Part shown: in pieces, positions 36,314 through 45,329 of the stretch
Layout of the letters: each line of letters begins with the position of its first letter
Position numbering within the stretch: the first letter of the stretch is position 1
Assembly: GCF_000739615.1 (NCBI RefSeq)
Contig: NZ_BATP01000003.1
Coordinates: 516,251 to 580,250, forward strand
Direction of reading: 5' to 3'
Length of the DNA stretch: 64,000 bases
Origin: Haloferula sp. BvORR071
Lineage (GTDB): Bacteria > Verrucomicrobiota > Verrucomicrobiia > Verrucomicrobiales > Akkermansiaceae
Made by a program: the position numbers and the translations under genes
Notes under the pieces: generated by a model
What the model was told of the DNA's origin: nothing
The model's database searches: none
Seen by the model: the letters and a program-made list of their open reading frames with translations, nothing else

Positions 36314-37492
36314 TCACGGTGAGATTCCCCACGCGGCCCTCACCATCTTGCTCCAGCGTGCCTGGATTTTTGCGTTAAGCGGAGATGGATTCTGCTCCGC
36401 CCAATCATGCTCCACTGCGGCCAGCACTTGCTGCCGTTCCGGCAAGGACACCTGCTCCCATGAGGCATCGAGCTTATTATCAAGGCGCGTTTCCTCTAGC
36501 ACTTGGAACAGGTACTCCCCGCGTCGGCCCGCAAGGTCCACCGTTTGAAGGGCTGGCGCGGAGATTTTCCCTTCCGAGCTTCCCGCCACCGCGAGCCATG
36601 CTTGATCCACAAGTTCCGGCCTCACGCGCGAAATGGCATCAAGCGCTTGGCGCCGCGAAGCATCATCCATCTCGGCGCTGGCAATGGCCCGCAAGGTTCC
36701 GCTCACCTCCGATTCGTGATACTCCTTCTCCAGATACCTTGGATTGGCCGCCAGCCACTCCGCTGCTTCCAGCGGTGAGCGCTTCGCCCATGCCGTCAGC
36801 GTGTCGTCGGTTTCGGTATATGGGAGTTTTTCGGTGTTCGCCAGATAGTCCAGCAGCTTGCGGAAGTCGAAATCTTTGGCGAACTCAACCATCATCATCT
36901 CGTTGGAGTCATCCTGCGGGATTTGCTGGAAAGTCTCGATGAGCTTGTCCGCAGACACGCTGGCGGCAGCCAAAGAGCACTCGCTGATCACCCCTGAGGC
37001 CCAGGCAGGGCTTGGGAATTCCGCGCGATGAGCCTTCCACTCCTCGTAGGCCTTCCAAGGATCACGGAGAGAGAATTCGTAGAGTATCCGGTACGAGACA
37101 CGTTCCCGCACCTTCGGGTCCGCGACCTCCAGCGCTTGGCTCCAAGCCTGCCAACCGAGCCGGTCAATGAGCGTCTTGACCACCTCACTGCAAATCTCCG
37201 GCTTTCCCTCTGGATTCTGCTCCAGCCATTGCCACAGAGCTTGGGTCTCGCAAGCCGCCAGGGTACGGCGCAGCAACACCAAACGCCGGGTTGTCGTATT
37301 GACCTTCTCCTGTGTTGAGTCTCCGGGGGTGTTTTGTTCGGTCTCATGCCGCAAGGAAGACAGCGTCGAAGGGACCTCCCCTACGGTCACAGGGGGAACC
37401 GTCGAGAACCGTCGCGCTCCCAGCCAGCAGCCGAGAAGCAGCGACGCGCCGCAGGAGGCCACAAAGATCACTCGCTGCATCGACCTCCTCAT
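36314..37492 (-). CDS. predicted lipoprotein or anchored helical-repeat protein, subfamily K (first)
   Basis: This 392-residue protein has the N-terminus VIFVASCGASLLLGCWLGA, with a LLGC lipobox-like motif near residue 22. Then come a Thr/Ser-rich linker and a helical domain with the signature AWAKRSPLEAAEWLAANP and a FAKDFDFRKLLDYL segment reminiscent of the FDF motif in subfamilies E and F. Its start overlaps the stop of the upstream gene (ATGA at 37489-37492). The start could alternatively be five codons later at MQRVIF. Function unknown. Confidence 0.8.
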   Translation of the reverse strand: MRRSMQRVIFVASCGASLLLGCWLGARRFSTVPPVTVGEVPSTLSSLRHETEQNTPGDSTQEKVNTTTRRLVLLRRTLAACETQALWQWLEQNPEGKPEICSEVVKTLIDRLGWQAWSQALEVADPKVRERVSYRILYEFSLRDPWKAYEEWKAHRAEFPSPAWASGVISECSLAAASVSADKLIETFQQIPQDDSNEMMMVEFAKDFDFRKLLDYLANTEKLPYTETDDTLTAWAKRSPLEAAEWLAANPRYLEKEYHESEVSGTLRAIASAEMDDASRRQALDAISRVRPELVDQAWLAVAGSSEGKISAPALQTVDLAGRRGEYLFQVLEETRLDNKLDASWEQVSLPERQQVLAAVEHDWAEQNPSPLNAKIQARWSKMVRAAWGISP

Positions 37493-38487
37493 TCAGCCTC
37501 CTTCCCGCTATCTTCTGATATAAGCATGGGGTAGTTACTCGCGAGGCGCTCGCCAAAGGTCGAAGGCCGCTTGCAATACTTGGTGACTGCAACAGCCACT
37601 TGGCGGAATTGCTCGGGCGGTAGTGTATCGAGCAAACTGCGGATTTCGTCGCCCTTCACCTGGTCGTTGATCGCAACTCCGAGAACGCCCAAAATCTCCG
37701 AATCGGAACTTCGCGGCCACGCCAAAGCCGCTTGAAAGGCTTCGGAGGCATCTATCTTGGCCCAACGATCGAAGAGATTGCGAATTCTCACCCCTTGCTC
37801 CGAGAGTTCCAGTGCAGCACCACTCCTGAGCCACGGTTCGATGTCCTGTTTCTCGTCGAGATAAAGCGCAGCATCATCAAAAGGGTCTCGCTGCGCTCCC
37901 AAAATGAGCTCCCAAGGAACCTGTCGACATGCCGCAAGGAATGCAGCATTCCCGGAGGCTGCCTTTCCTTGCAGCATCCGCAGCATGGCATCCTTTTCAC
38001 AGAACACTGGCCTCTGGCTCGAAACCACTGCCTCGAAAGCAGCATCAGGCTCAGCGTCCGCCCATCCATCCATCGCGGTAAAGCAGAGCTGTGGATCGAT
38101 CGTCTCGAGCCACCGGATGGCTTCCTCTCCTTCACGCCGGCCCAATTCTTTCGCCGCCGCGGCCAGCCGCTGCTCGAAGTCTTCACTGGTGCTCCATTCG
38201 GTATCTCCCGGTAGCGCCGCGAGTGCCTTTTTCAACGCCGCGATCTTTTCGCGCAACCCGGAGGCGGGGAGGCTGCCGTTTTCAGTTCCCGCTTCCTTCC
38301 GGAGTGCATCCCACTCCTTTTCGAACTCGCCGAGCGCCGCCGCAACATCGCTCCGCGCAGCCACTTCGCCGCGCTCCGCCGTCCGGATCTCCAAGGGCGC
38401 CGAGGGTGAAATGCCAGCTTCGCCAGCCGCCACGAAGTAGCCAATGACACCAAGAAGCGGAGGAATGGCCCAAAGGAGGGGTCTCAT
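37489..38487 (-). CDS. membrane-anchored helical-repeat protein, subfamily K (second)
   Basis: This 332-residue protein has a short anchor (residues 4-21, LLWAIPPLLGVIGYFVAA) and a helical domain. An early charged, coiled-coil-prone stretch (ALGEFEKEWDALRKEAG, LREKIAALKKALAAL) precedes the family-like repeats GEEAIRWLETIDPQ and GWADAEPDAAFEAV. It is the first gene of the leftward K operon. Its leader lies in the 223-base gap 38488-38710, which is noticeably AT-rich near 38555-38700 and is shared with the divergent F-E operon. No enzymatic motif recognised. Confidence 0.77.
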   Translation of the reverse strand: MRPLLWAIPPLLGVIGYFVAAGEAGISPSAPLEIRTAERGEVAARSDVAAALGEFEKEWDALRKEAGTENGSLPASGLREKIAALKKALAALPGDTEWSTSEDFEQRLAAAAKELGRREGEEAIRWLETIDPQLCFTAMDGWADAEPDAAFEAVVSSQRPVFCEKDAMLRMLQGKAASGNAAFLAACRQVPWELILGAQRDPFDDAALYLDEKQDIEPWLRSGAALELSEQGVRIRNLFDRWAKIDASEAFQAALAWPRSSDSEILGVLGVAINDQVKGDEIRSLLDTLPPEQFRQVAVAVTKYCKRPSTFGERLASNYPMLISEDSGKEAE

Positions 38488-38710
38488 ATCAGGTCAGGCT
38501 GGAGTCCTGCAGGCGGAGTTCATCAGCTACTCCGACGCAAGACCTCCGGCGAAATTCATACCTGTTTGCTGAGCAAAAAATGGATGAACGTCAATCGATC
38601 AAAAGTTTAACCGGAGTTACGGCACATCCCCCGTCAAGTTGCCTCTTCGAGCAATTCATCGCCGATACGATTGACGAAAGGAAATAAACTTTCTACCACA
38701 AAGTTAATCC

Positions 38711-39955
38711 ATGAAAGCCCTGCTGCCTCTCTTCGCATCCGGTCTCATCACGGGCGGAGCCGTGGCTTGGCAAAAGAATCGCCCCCCGGCAGTGGTCCCC
38801 GGGGTCGCTAGCGCCCCGCAGTCCCCCGTTTCGAAGGCACCGCCCAAGAAATGGGAGGTCCGCAACTTTATCGATCTGATCAACGACGCACCCGAGCTCG
38901 ACGAGTCTTCCAATTTTTTGGCACCACAACTTACGGACTGGAGCGACGCCGAGCTGCAGAAGGCGCTCAACGAGGCCTTGGCCAGTCCCGACTGCGTGCT
39001 CGACGGCAGCTCCTCCAAGATCCTGGCCCGTATGCTCGTCGCGGAGTGGATGCGGCGCGATCTGACATCGGCCTTGGCGTGGTTCGAGGCCATTCCTTCC
39101 GAGACCATGAGGAGCGAGTTGGCTTCCGCGGTCAGCTTCTACTGGCCCTTGGACAAGGCGGAGGAAGGCTTGGCTTATGCTGTGACTCATCCGGAGTTCT
39201 TCGCCGGGAACGGTGGCACACACGCTTGGAAGATCGTGCACCGCGCCTTGGAGTCCGCCGCCAAACGCGGCCCGGAAGCCGTCGTAGCCTGTCTAGCGAC
39301 GGTCCGTGAAAGCAAGCTACCGATCAGCGGCGGAGATCTCCAGTTCCCCGCGAATTTCGATTTTCAAACCTTGGCCAATAGTCAGGAGGTCGAGGAGCTC
39401 TGGAAGAAGGGCCGAGGTATTTTCTTCGCCGAGGCCTGGCTAAAGCAGGACCGCAACGCCGCATTCGACTGCATCGCGGCCGCCAGCAAGAATCCCGCCG
39501 CACAGCTCTTGACGCTCAACTCCGTCCTGCCGGCGGCGGAGGTCACTGAACGGACCACCCTGCTGGCCGGCTGGATCGACGGCGCGGACGAAGCCCAGCG
39601 TGAGGAACGAATCGAGGATATCCTCAAATCCTGCTTGGTTCGCCCTGATGCGCTGGAGACCCTTGGAAAGACCTTGAAGGATCCCGCTGATCGCGACCAA
39701 ATCCACAGCGGTGCCCTGCGAGGAATTCGCACGATCGGAGCGAAAACTGCATTCGCCCACCTCGAAGCCTATGGAGATGGGGCGCAGCGTTTGGATCTCT
39801 TGGAAACCTTCGAACCCCTGCCCCCCTTGCTGATGCCAAGGGGCAGAATGACAGCAGAAGAGGTGAGTTCCCTGCGCGAGAAGCTGGGCTCATGGGGTGC
39901 CTCGCCGGAAAGGACCGAGAACATCATCACCAGGCTTCAAGGGATCCTCAAATGA
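38711..39955 (+). CDS. membrane-anchored helical-repeat protein, subfamily F (third copy)
   Basis: A 414-residue protein with a weak hydrophobic N-terminus (residues 2-18, KALLPLFASGLITGGAVAW), a Pro-rich linker and the F domain. Landmarks are SDAELQKALNEALASPDCV, EWMRRDLTSALAWFEAIPSE, YWPLDKAEEGLAYAVTH and FPANFDFQTLANS. It is the paralog of 21449-22714 and 24275-25504, here on the opposite strand, and is again followed by an E gene with an ATGA overlap (39952-39955). This third copy shows that the F-E unit duplicates as an operon. Function unknown. Confidence 0.83.
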   Translation: MKALLPLFASGLITGGAVAWQKNRPPAVVPGVASAPQSPVSKAPPKKWEVRNFIDLINDAPELDESSNFLAPQLTDWSDAELQKALNEALASPDCVLDGSSSKILARMLVAEWMRRDLTSALAWFEAIPSETMRSELASAVSFYWPLDKAEEGLAYAVTHPEFFAGNGGTHAWKIVHRALESAAKRGPEAVVACLATVRESKLPISGGDLQFPANFDFQTLANSQEVEELWKKGRGIFFAEAWLKQDRNAAFDCIAAASKNPAAQLLTLNSVLPAAEVTERTTLLAGWIDGADEAQREERIEDILKSCLVRPDALETLGKTLKDPADRDQIHSGALRGIRTIGAKTAFAHLEAYGDGAQRLDLLETFEPLPPLLMPRGRMTAEEVSSLREKLGSWGASPERTENIITRLQGILK

Positions 39956-41238
39956 CCGCGCCTCCAATCAAACAATCCCTGCTAGCCGCGGCCGCCCTGA
40001 TCTCTGGTCTAGGACTGGGCTGGGCCGCGGTTGCGGCAATGCGAGAGCCCACTAACCCGCCCATCACCGGCCCCGCCTTGACTGGTCGCCAAGTTTCCGC
40101 CCTCCCTCCAAAAGATGTGGCAGTAGGCGCAGCCCGCGATTTTCAGTCCCTGAAGCGCCACTGGGACCGGGCAAAGACCCTGTCAGGTGAAGTGCCTCAA
40201 GCGATTGAGCGCATGGATGCGCCCGAATTGAAAGAATTGCTGCTCGCCCTCAGGAATGAATCCCAAGCCACCAGCTCGACCGAGCCCTCCAAGCGCATGG
40301 GCGAAGAGATGATGCGGGAGCCGCTCCGCGACGCAGCGGTAGGCGAACTCTATCATCGGGATGCAGAAGGCAGCCTCAAGTGGGCGGAAGCATTGGGGGC
40401 CGAGGGCAGCATCCTTTTAGAGCAACTGCTGCGGACCGCGGCTAAGGAAGAACCAACTTTTGCGAAAACCTGGATTGACCGGCTGCGCCCGTCCAAGGGC
40501 GAGCAGTGGGCGAAGCAGTTCTGCGCCACCGCATGGCAGGGATCCACAGCCCGGAGTGCCGCTGACATGCTTGAGGTCGAGAAGCTATACGAAGGGCAAC
40601 TCGGCAGCTTCAGCTTCCGGCCGGAAGAGATCGCGGACAACTTTGATTTCAGGCGTTACCTCAAAGAAACGGCCAGCCCTATCTCCCTGTCCGAGATTGC
40701 AAAATTCTGGGCAGCACGTGACCCCGATGCAGCTTTCCAAGGTGTGGGCGAACGCGCGACCGCTCAGGACGGTTCCGGGACCCTCTTCGGCGCGATCCTC
40801 CAAGGCATGGCGGCGATGAAGGGCGACGCTGCCGCAGCCCAATGGATCGCCGGCAAAGTGGACACCTTGCCCGGGGACCGCCGCGCCGAGGCGATCGGCT
40901 GGCTGCTGCCCAGCGGCAACGGAACCGGCGAACGGGTGGCAACCCTAATGGAGGCCCTGCGGCGGGATCAAGACCGCATCGCTCTAGCCAAGAGCGCCAT
41001 CGATCCTTTCGGGATGAATCCGATGTCAGAACAGGTCAGCATCCAGGCACTAGGTTATCTAAAGGTCGACCAGCAGGTAGCCACGCTCCAATCCGCCGCG
41101 GGAAACTATCGGCAGCTCATGGCCAGCGATCCAAGATCAGGGCAGCGCATCCAAGACGGTTTTGAGAGGATCATGGCAAAGCTGGAGCTGACGGAAGATG
41201 CCAAGGCACAGGTTAGAGCGGGATATGCACCGGAATGA
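39952..41238 (+). CDS. membrane-anchored helical-repeat protein, subfamily E (third copy)
   Basis: A 428-residue protein starting at the ATGA overlap, which places the anchor (LLAAAALISGLGLGWAAVAA) at residues 9-28. A further upstream in-frame start at 39892 lies inside the F gene and is rejected. E-type blocks include VGELYHRDAEGSLKWAEALG, IDRLRPSKGEQWAK, ADMLEVEKLYEGQLG (compare SDLLEIEQLYNSKMFG), ADNFDFRRYLKE and KFWAARDPDAAFQ. It is the paralog of 20217-21452 and 23007-24278. No catalytic residues recognised. Confidence 0.84.
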   Translation: MTAPPIKQSLLAAAALISGLGLGWAAVAAMREPTNPPITGPALTGRQVSALPPKDVAVGAARDFQSLKRHWDRAKTLSGEVPQAIERMDAPELKELLLALRNESQATSSTEPSKRMGEEMMREPLRDAAVGELYHRDAEGSLKWAEALGAEGSILLEQLLRTAAKEEPTFAKTWIDRLRPSKGEQWAKQFCATAWQGSTARSAADMLEVEKLYEGQLGSFSFRPEEIADNFDFRRYLKETASPISLSEIAKFWAARDPDAAFQGVGERATAQDGSGTLFGAILQGMAAMKGDAAAAQWIAGKVDTLPGDRRAEAIGWLLPSGNGTGERVATLMEALRRDQDRIALAKSAIDPFGMNPMSEQVSIQALGYLKVDQQVATLQSAAGNYRQLMASDPRSGQRIQDGFERIMAKLELTEDAKAQVRAGYAPE

Positions 41239-41357
41239 TCACAAACAGTAAAGTTACGGCGGCAGTTCCGTCTACGACGCCACGTGGAGGAACACCCCGC
41301 CGAACACGAATGGCGGAGCAATTGAGCAGTTCCGAATCCTATTGAACCCCGGAAACC

Positions 41358-42383
41358 TCAAAAACCGCTGAAATAACTCTCCGCCAAGCGCTGGTTCCGC
41401 TGCGCGGGAGTGAGTTTGTCAAAGGCCGTCGCACGCTTGAAGCCGGCGATGAATTCGGCGTCCAGCTCGTGGTTCAAGCGGTCGAACTCGAAGGAGGCGT
41501 TCGTGATCCCGTTGTTTTCCCCCATCCTCACGACGGATGAGCGGACCGCCATCATCACCTCGTTACCGCGCCTGTCCTCGGCGAAGCCGACGTCGCGGAA
41601 AAAGTCGTCCATCTTCTCGATCATTAGCGCCACATCGGCCTTGCCACTGTGAATAAATGACGCGGGATCCAAAGATGCCCGATACTCGCGCGCGGTCCGA
41701 TGCGCGACATTGACCGCATAGTCGTACCAGTGGAGTTCCAGCATCTGGTAGCCGCGATCGTCGCCGAGGATCCCGCAGGCGGCCTTGAATTCGGCGGCGA
41801 TATCATCCCGGCTTGAGCGGATGTCCGGAGCAGAAGAGGACCTCTGGAGAGCTGCCGCTGCTTCGTCGGTGAGGCCGAGTTCCGAGAGCGCGTGGCTGAG
41901 CATGAGGTGGGCGATCTTGTTGTCCGGATCGATCTCCACGTACTTGCGTGCCATTGCCAGGCGCTCCCTGTTATCGGCGGCATAGGTCGTCAGGATCTGG
42001 AACTTGAGCGGGGAATCGGGCAGCGCGGCAATATCGTCCAGCTTGCGGCCTTCGATGCACAGCAGGACGAAATACAAGGACGAGGCCGTCCGGCCCCTCG
42101 CTTGAAGGAATTTCTCCACCTCGGCGGCACTGAGGTGATAGGGCGCGGCATCGGAATATTTCGGGCGCTCCGATTTCTTGTATTCCGCAATGGCCTCCTT
42201 GACCCGCGACTCCATGTCGTTCTTCGAGTGTGAATCCCGGGAAGCCGTGCTTACTCCCACTCCATGAGCGCCGACGTCCTCTTTCTCCTGCGGACCAGCC
42301 CCAAAGCGGATCACCAGGAAGAAAACCAGCCCGACGAGACAAAGAAGCAAAGTTAGCTTGGGCTTGGCGGTCACGACGGGCAC
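41358..42383 (-). CDS. membrane-anchored TPR-like protein, subfamily I (third)
   Basis: This 341-residue protein has an anchor at residues 9-26 (LTLLLCLVGLVFFLVIRFG), a Glu/Ser linker and a TPR-like domain. NRERLAMARKYVEIDPDNKIAHLMLSHALSELGL is the clearest TPR-like pair and matches the equivalent block in the two subfamily I proteins at 32415-34571. Apparently monocistronic. The 256-base gap to the rightward gene at 42640 holds no gene that I can support and must carry both promoters. Function unknown. Confidence 0.78.
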   Translation of the reverse strand: MPVVTAKPKLTLLLCLVGLVFFLVIRFGAGPQEKEDVGAHGVGVSTASRDSHSKNDMESRVKEAIAEYKKSERPKYSDAAPYHLSAAEVEKFLQARGRTASSLYFVLLCIEGRKLDDIAALPDSPLKFQILTTYAADNRERLAMARKYVEIDPDNKIAHLMLSHALSELGLTDEAAAALQRSSSAPDIRSSRDDIAAEFKAACGILGDDRGYQMLELHWYDYAVNVAHRTAREYRASLDPASFIHSGKADVALMIEKMDDFFRDVGFAEDRRGNEVMMAVRSSVVRMGENNGITNASFEFDRLNHELDAEFIAGFKRATAFDKLTPAQRNQRLAESYFSGF

Positions 42384-42639
42384 AGCCTAACAGAGCGCCC
42401 CCACCGGGAGAAGGCTTTTCAAAACGGCAGGAAATCCCTGCGATAGCCAAGCCAAGACGACGCGCAGATGCCGGAGCTTCAGCAAGCCTAGGCCTGTCCC
42501 GGACGAAGGAATTCACCAGACCGACATCAGAGCTTCACACTGCGACGCCAGAGAACTACCCCCCTCTTCATCGCCACGGCGGCGGAGTGGCTGGTCGACT
42601 CCACTTCACTCCACAAGACAAGGTATCCTGATACGGGTC

Positions 42640-44136
42640 ATGAAATCGCCAACCCTCCTCTCTGCCGGAGCCGCAGGAATGATCGCGATGCTCTCTCTGG
42701 GTTCCTGCAAGAAGTCGGACTCCGAGCCTAGTGACAGCGGCAGTGGTAGGGAGAAGTCTTCGCTGAGACTAGGGAATGCTTCCAAGCAACAGGCCACAAG
42801 TTTGCCGGCACAGGGTGGCGCCAACGGCTTCCGGCAACAAGTGAGCCGCCTGCAGACGTCGGACTTGGTGGCCCTTTGGCAGTCGCTGGATTCCGCCGGA
42901 CTGAGCAAGGACGAGAAGATCGAGCGCCAGCGAGAAATCATCGAACGGCTGACTCAGCTCGGAGAGTTTGACGCGGCAATGAAGCTTGCCACCAGCTATG
43001 GCCAGGGCGAGTTGCGCTATGCCTTGGTATCCTCATTGACCGCCGGGTCGCCTGAAGCACTTGCCAGCCTGCTGGAGCGCACACGAGACTCCTCCCTTTC
43101 GCAGGCCGACCGCAACGCCCTGTTATGGGGGATCCAGGAAAACATCGGCAGGTCTGGCGGCTTGTCGAAGATCACAACGTTCCTCGCCGCGAGGCCAAAC
43201 CTCTCCGGGGATGAAGCCAACGCGATCGGGGCCGGAATCTCTTCCAGCATCGATCTGCGGAAGACACCCACTCAAGAACTCTCCCCCGCGGACCTGAAGG
43301 CCAACCACGGCATCGCGGAGGCCCTGTTGAAGGACGCTTGCGCCGCCTACCCCCAGTTGGAGGAGAGGCTGGTCCAATCTTTCCTGATGCAGGCTGCCGA
43401 TGTCACCCCTTTCGAGTGCTGGAAGACCTTGTCGGAACACTACGAGCGACTGCTGGATGGAGATGGGCGGCTCCTGCGCCTGAAGGAGCTGAGCGAATAC
43501 ATGTTCGCCGAAGACCCCAAGCGCGCACTTACCGCCATCACGGAAATGCGCGGCAAAAGCGAGTATGCGGCGCTGCTGCGGGAGGGCGGAGCCACTTGGG
43601 CCAACTCCGACATTAGCGCGGTGGAGGCCTGGTTCGCCGACACCGGCAAAGACCTGCCGAAAAGCGAGGCCGACCAAGTGGCTCACGGCGTCGCCCGCTT
43701 CCTGGGAGAAGACGGCCGACCCGCCGAAGGCTGGAAATGGGTCGGCAAGATCGAAGATCCCGAAGTCCGGCGAAAGGCCGAGGGCCAAGTCTGGCAGCAG
43801 GAGAAGCGGATGGTGACTTCCGAGGCCAAGGATGATCCGCAGCAACTGGTCGAATCAATAGTCTCCGGCAGCTCGCAACACGCCGCGTATTGGATAGAAA
43901 TCGGGATGAACGAGTGGGTGACACGCGATGCCGAAGCCGCACGCAAGTGGTATGAGGCGAAAGGCTCATCTCTCACGCCCCAGCAAAATGAAGCTGTGGC
44001 GCTAACCTACGCCCGCCTCGCGCTGGCTAATGGCCAGGTGGAGGAGGCGACCCGCTGGGCCGGCCAGGTGGTCACGCCCAAGTTCAAAAACAAGATCGCT
44101 GCCGAGATCAAACAGGCCGGGGAAGCAGGCGGCTGA
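42640..44136 (+). CDS. lipoprotein with helical repeats, subfamily A (second copy)
   Basis: A 498-residue protein with a convincing lipoprotein signal: hydrophobic residues 7-21 end in LSLGSCKK, with Cys23 as acylation site. The Ser/Asp/Gly-rich tail after the Cys suits an exported lipoprotein. The helical domain includes EWVTRDAEAARKWYEAKGSSLTP and ends TRWAGQVVTPKFKNK. Both match the C-terminus of the protein at 663-1916 (VWYDSHAGSLTPEQQ, EWIGRIADPELRQ). It is the last array member before the arsenic operon and converges on it with 72 bases between stops. Function unknown. Confidence 0.83.
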   Translation: MKSPTLLSAGAAGMIAMLSLGSCKKSDSEPSDSGSGREKSSLRLGNASKQQATSLPAQGGANGFRQQVSRLQTSDLVALWQSLDSAGLSKDEKIERQREIIERLTQLGEFDAAMKLATSYGQGELRYALVSSLTAGSPEALASLLERTRDSSLSQADRNALLWGIQENIGRSGGLSKITTFLAARPNLSGDEANAIGAGISSSIDLRKTPTQELSPADLKANHGIAEALLKDACAAYPQLEERLVQSFLMQAADVTPFECWKTLSEHYERLLDGDGRLLRLKELSEYMFAEDPKRALTAITEMRGKSEYAALLREGGATWANSDISAVEAWFADTGKDLPKSEADQVAHGVARFLGEDGRPAEGWKWVGKIEDPEVRRKAEGQVWQQEKRMVTSEAKDDPQQLVESIVSGSSQHAAYWIEIGMNEWVTRDAEAARKWYEAKGSSLTPQQNEAVALTYARLALANGQVEEATRWAGQVVTPKFKNKIAAEIKQAGEAGG

Positions 44137-44208
44137 GCTGCCCTCCCCTTTCCGCCGGGGGCCATCAGGAAAGGAAACCTTCGGATTCACTACCGATGAG
44201 GTTCGGGA

Positions 44209-44646
44209 CTATCTCAGCGCATCACGCCGCCCCGCTGCATAAGCCTCGAAGAGGCGGCGGATCTCATCGCGGACCCGCCGGAAGACGGCCATCTGCTCTT
44301 CCTCGCTGCCGGTGGCATGAGCGGGATCGTCGAAGCCCCAGTGGTGGCGATTCAACTGCCCCGGGAACATAGGGCAAGCCTGGTCGGCATTGCCGCAGAC
44401 GGTGATGACCGTCTCTACCTCCATTTCCAGGAATTCGTCCATGTGCTTCGAGTGGTGCGCGGAGATATCGATGCCGATCTCAGCCAGCGCCTTGATCGCG
44501 AGCGGGTGAACGTAGCCGGCAGGCTTCGAGCCAGCGCTGCGGACATCGAGGATATCGCCGGCGGCAGCACGGAAAATGCCCTCCGCCATGTGGCTACGGC
44601 AGGAGTTCCCGGTGCAGAGAATGAGGACGAGTGGACGGGGATTCAT
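44209..44646 (-). CDS. arsC: arsenate reductase, thioredoxin-coupled LMW phosphatase type
   Basis: This 145-residue enzyme reduces arsenate to arsenite in the cytoplasm. The phosphatase-like loop [14 protein letters not shown] holds the nucleophile Cys11 and Arg17 (C-x5-R). The additional redox cysteines Cys84 and Cys91 in [11 protein letters not shown] are those of thioredoxin-dependent ArsC enzymes, and the late Asp-Pro (GFDDPA) is the usual general-acid site. I chose the ATG at 44646 because it starts right at the family N-terminus and overlaps the upstream stop as ATGA; the longer frame to 44700 adds residues read from the aquaporin gene. It is the last gene of the ars operon, directly after the arsenite channel it would feed. 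Confidence 0.93.
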   Translation of the reverse strand: MNPRPLVLILCTGNSCRSHMAEGIFRAAAGDILDVRSAGSKPAGYVHPLAIKALAEIGIDISAHHSKHMDEFLEMEVETVITVCGNADQACPMFPGQLNRHHWGFDDPAHATGSEEEQMAVFRRVRDEIRRLFEAYAAGRRDALR

Positions 44647-45329
44647 GAGGTAGAGGAACAGGCACCACCGCAGCAGCCAGGGCCGCGGACGATCGAACAA
44701 AGCGGCACCGCCAGCAACGCGCCAACCACGGTGGCGACCAGATAGATCCAGAGATGCTCAGAATGACCGCTGATCAGGGCTGGTGCCAGCGATCGTGCCG
44801 GATTCATGGAAGCACCACAGACCGGCCCGGCAAATAGCGCTTCCAATCCCACCGTGGCCCCGATCGCAATCCCGGCGGTCACGCCCTTCTCCTTCGCACC
44901 GGTGGAGACACTCAGCACCACCAGCATCAGGAGTGCCGTAAGAACGACCTCAAAGACGAAGCTCTGGGCAGGAGAACCTGCCGGCAAGGTGGCCCCCAAG
45001 GTCGCTGAGGCCGGAAACAGAAATCGCAGGAGCCCGCTAGCCGCCATCGCTCCCAAGCATTGGGCGACGATGTAGCCCGGGACCTCCCGCCATGCGAAAC
45101 GCCGCGCTACGGCAAAGCCAAGCGTCACCGCCGGGTTCATGTGCGCACCGCTGACATCCCCGAAGGTGTAGATCATCGCCGCAACCACTAGGCCGAAGAC
45201 CGCCGCGATGCCCACATGGCCGATGGCACCACCCAACTCTTGATGAATGACAATCGCCCCCGTGCCAGCAAAGACGAGGGCGAAGGTGCCAAGGAACTCG
45301 GCAACGAGTTTATGTCGGTCTAGCAACAT
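44643..45329 (-). CDS. aqpS: aquaglyceroporin-type channel of an arsenic operon
   Basis: A 228-residue MIP-family channel with six predicted transmembrane helices and the two half-helix motifs: [12 protein letters not shown] (first NPA box) and [12 protein letters not shown] (second NPA box). In ars operons such a channel, typified by AqpS of Sinorhizobium, is known to let arsenite produced by ArsC leave the cell down its gradient, replacing a pump. That matches the direct coupling to arsC here. The ATG at 45329 overlaps the end of the DUF6428 gene by 10 bases and begins [16 protein letters not shown], the normal family start. No arsB, acr3 or arsA gene is in the window. Confidence 0.9.
   Translation of the reverse strand: MLLDRHKLVAEFLGTFALVFAGTGAIVIHQELGGAIGHVGIAAVFGLVVAAMIYTFGDVSGAHMNPAVTLGFAVARRFAWREVPGYIVAQCLGAMAASGLLRFLFPASATLGATLPAGSPAQSFVFEVVLTALLMLVVLSVSTGAKEKGVTAGIAIGATVGLEALFAGPVCGASMNPARSLAPALISGHSEHLWIYLVATVVGALLAVPLCSIVRGPGCCGGACSSTS

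Noticed and set aside
44643..45329. Assignment of the channel as a glycerol facilitator (glpF)
   Set aside because: The operon context (arsR, arsC, DUF6428) points to arsenite transport, and no glycerol genes are nearby.
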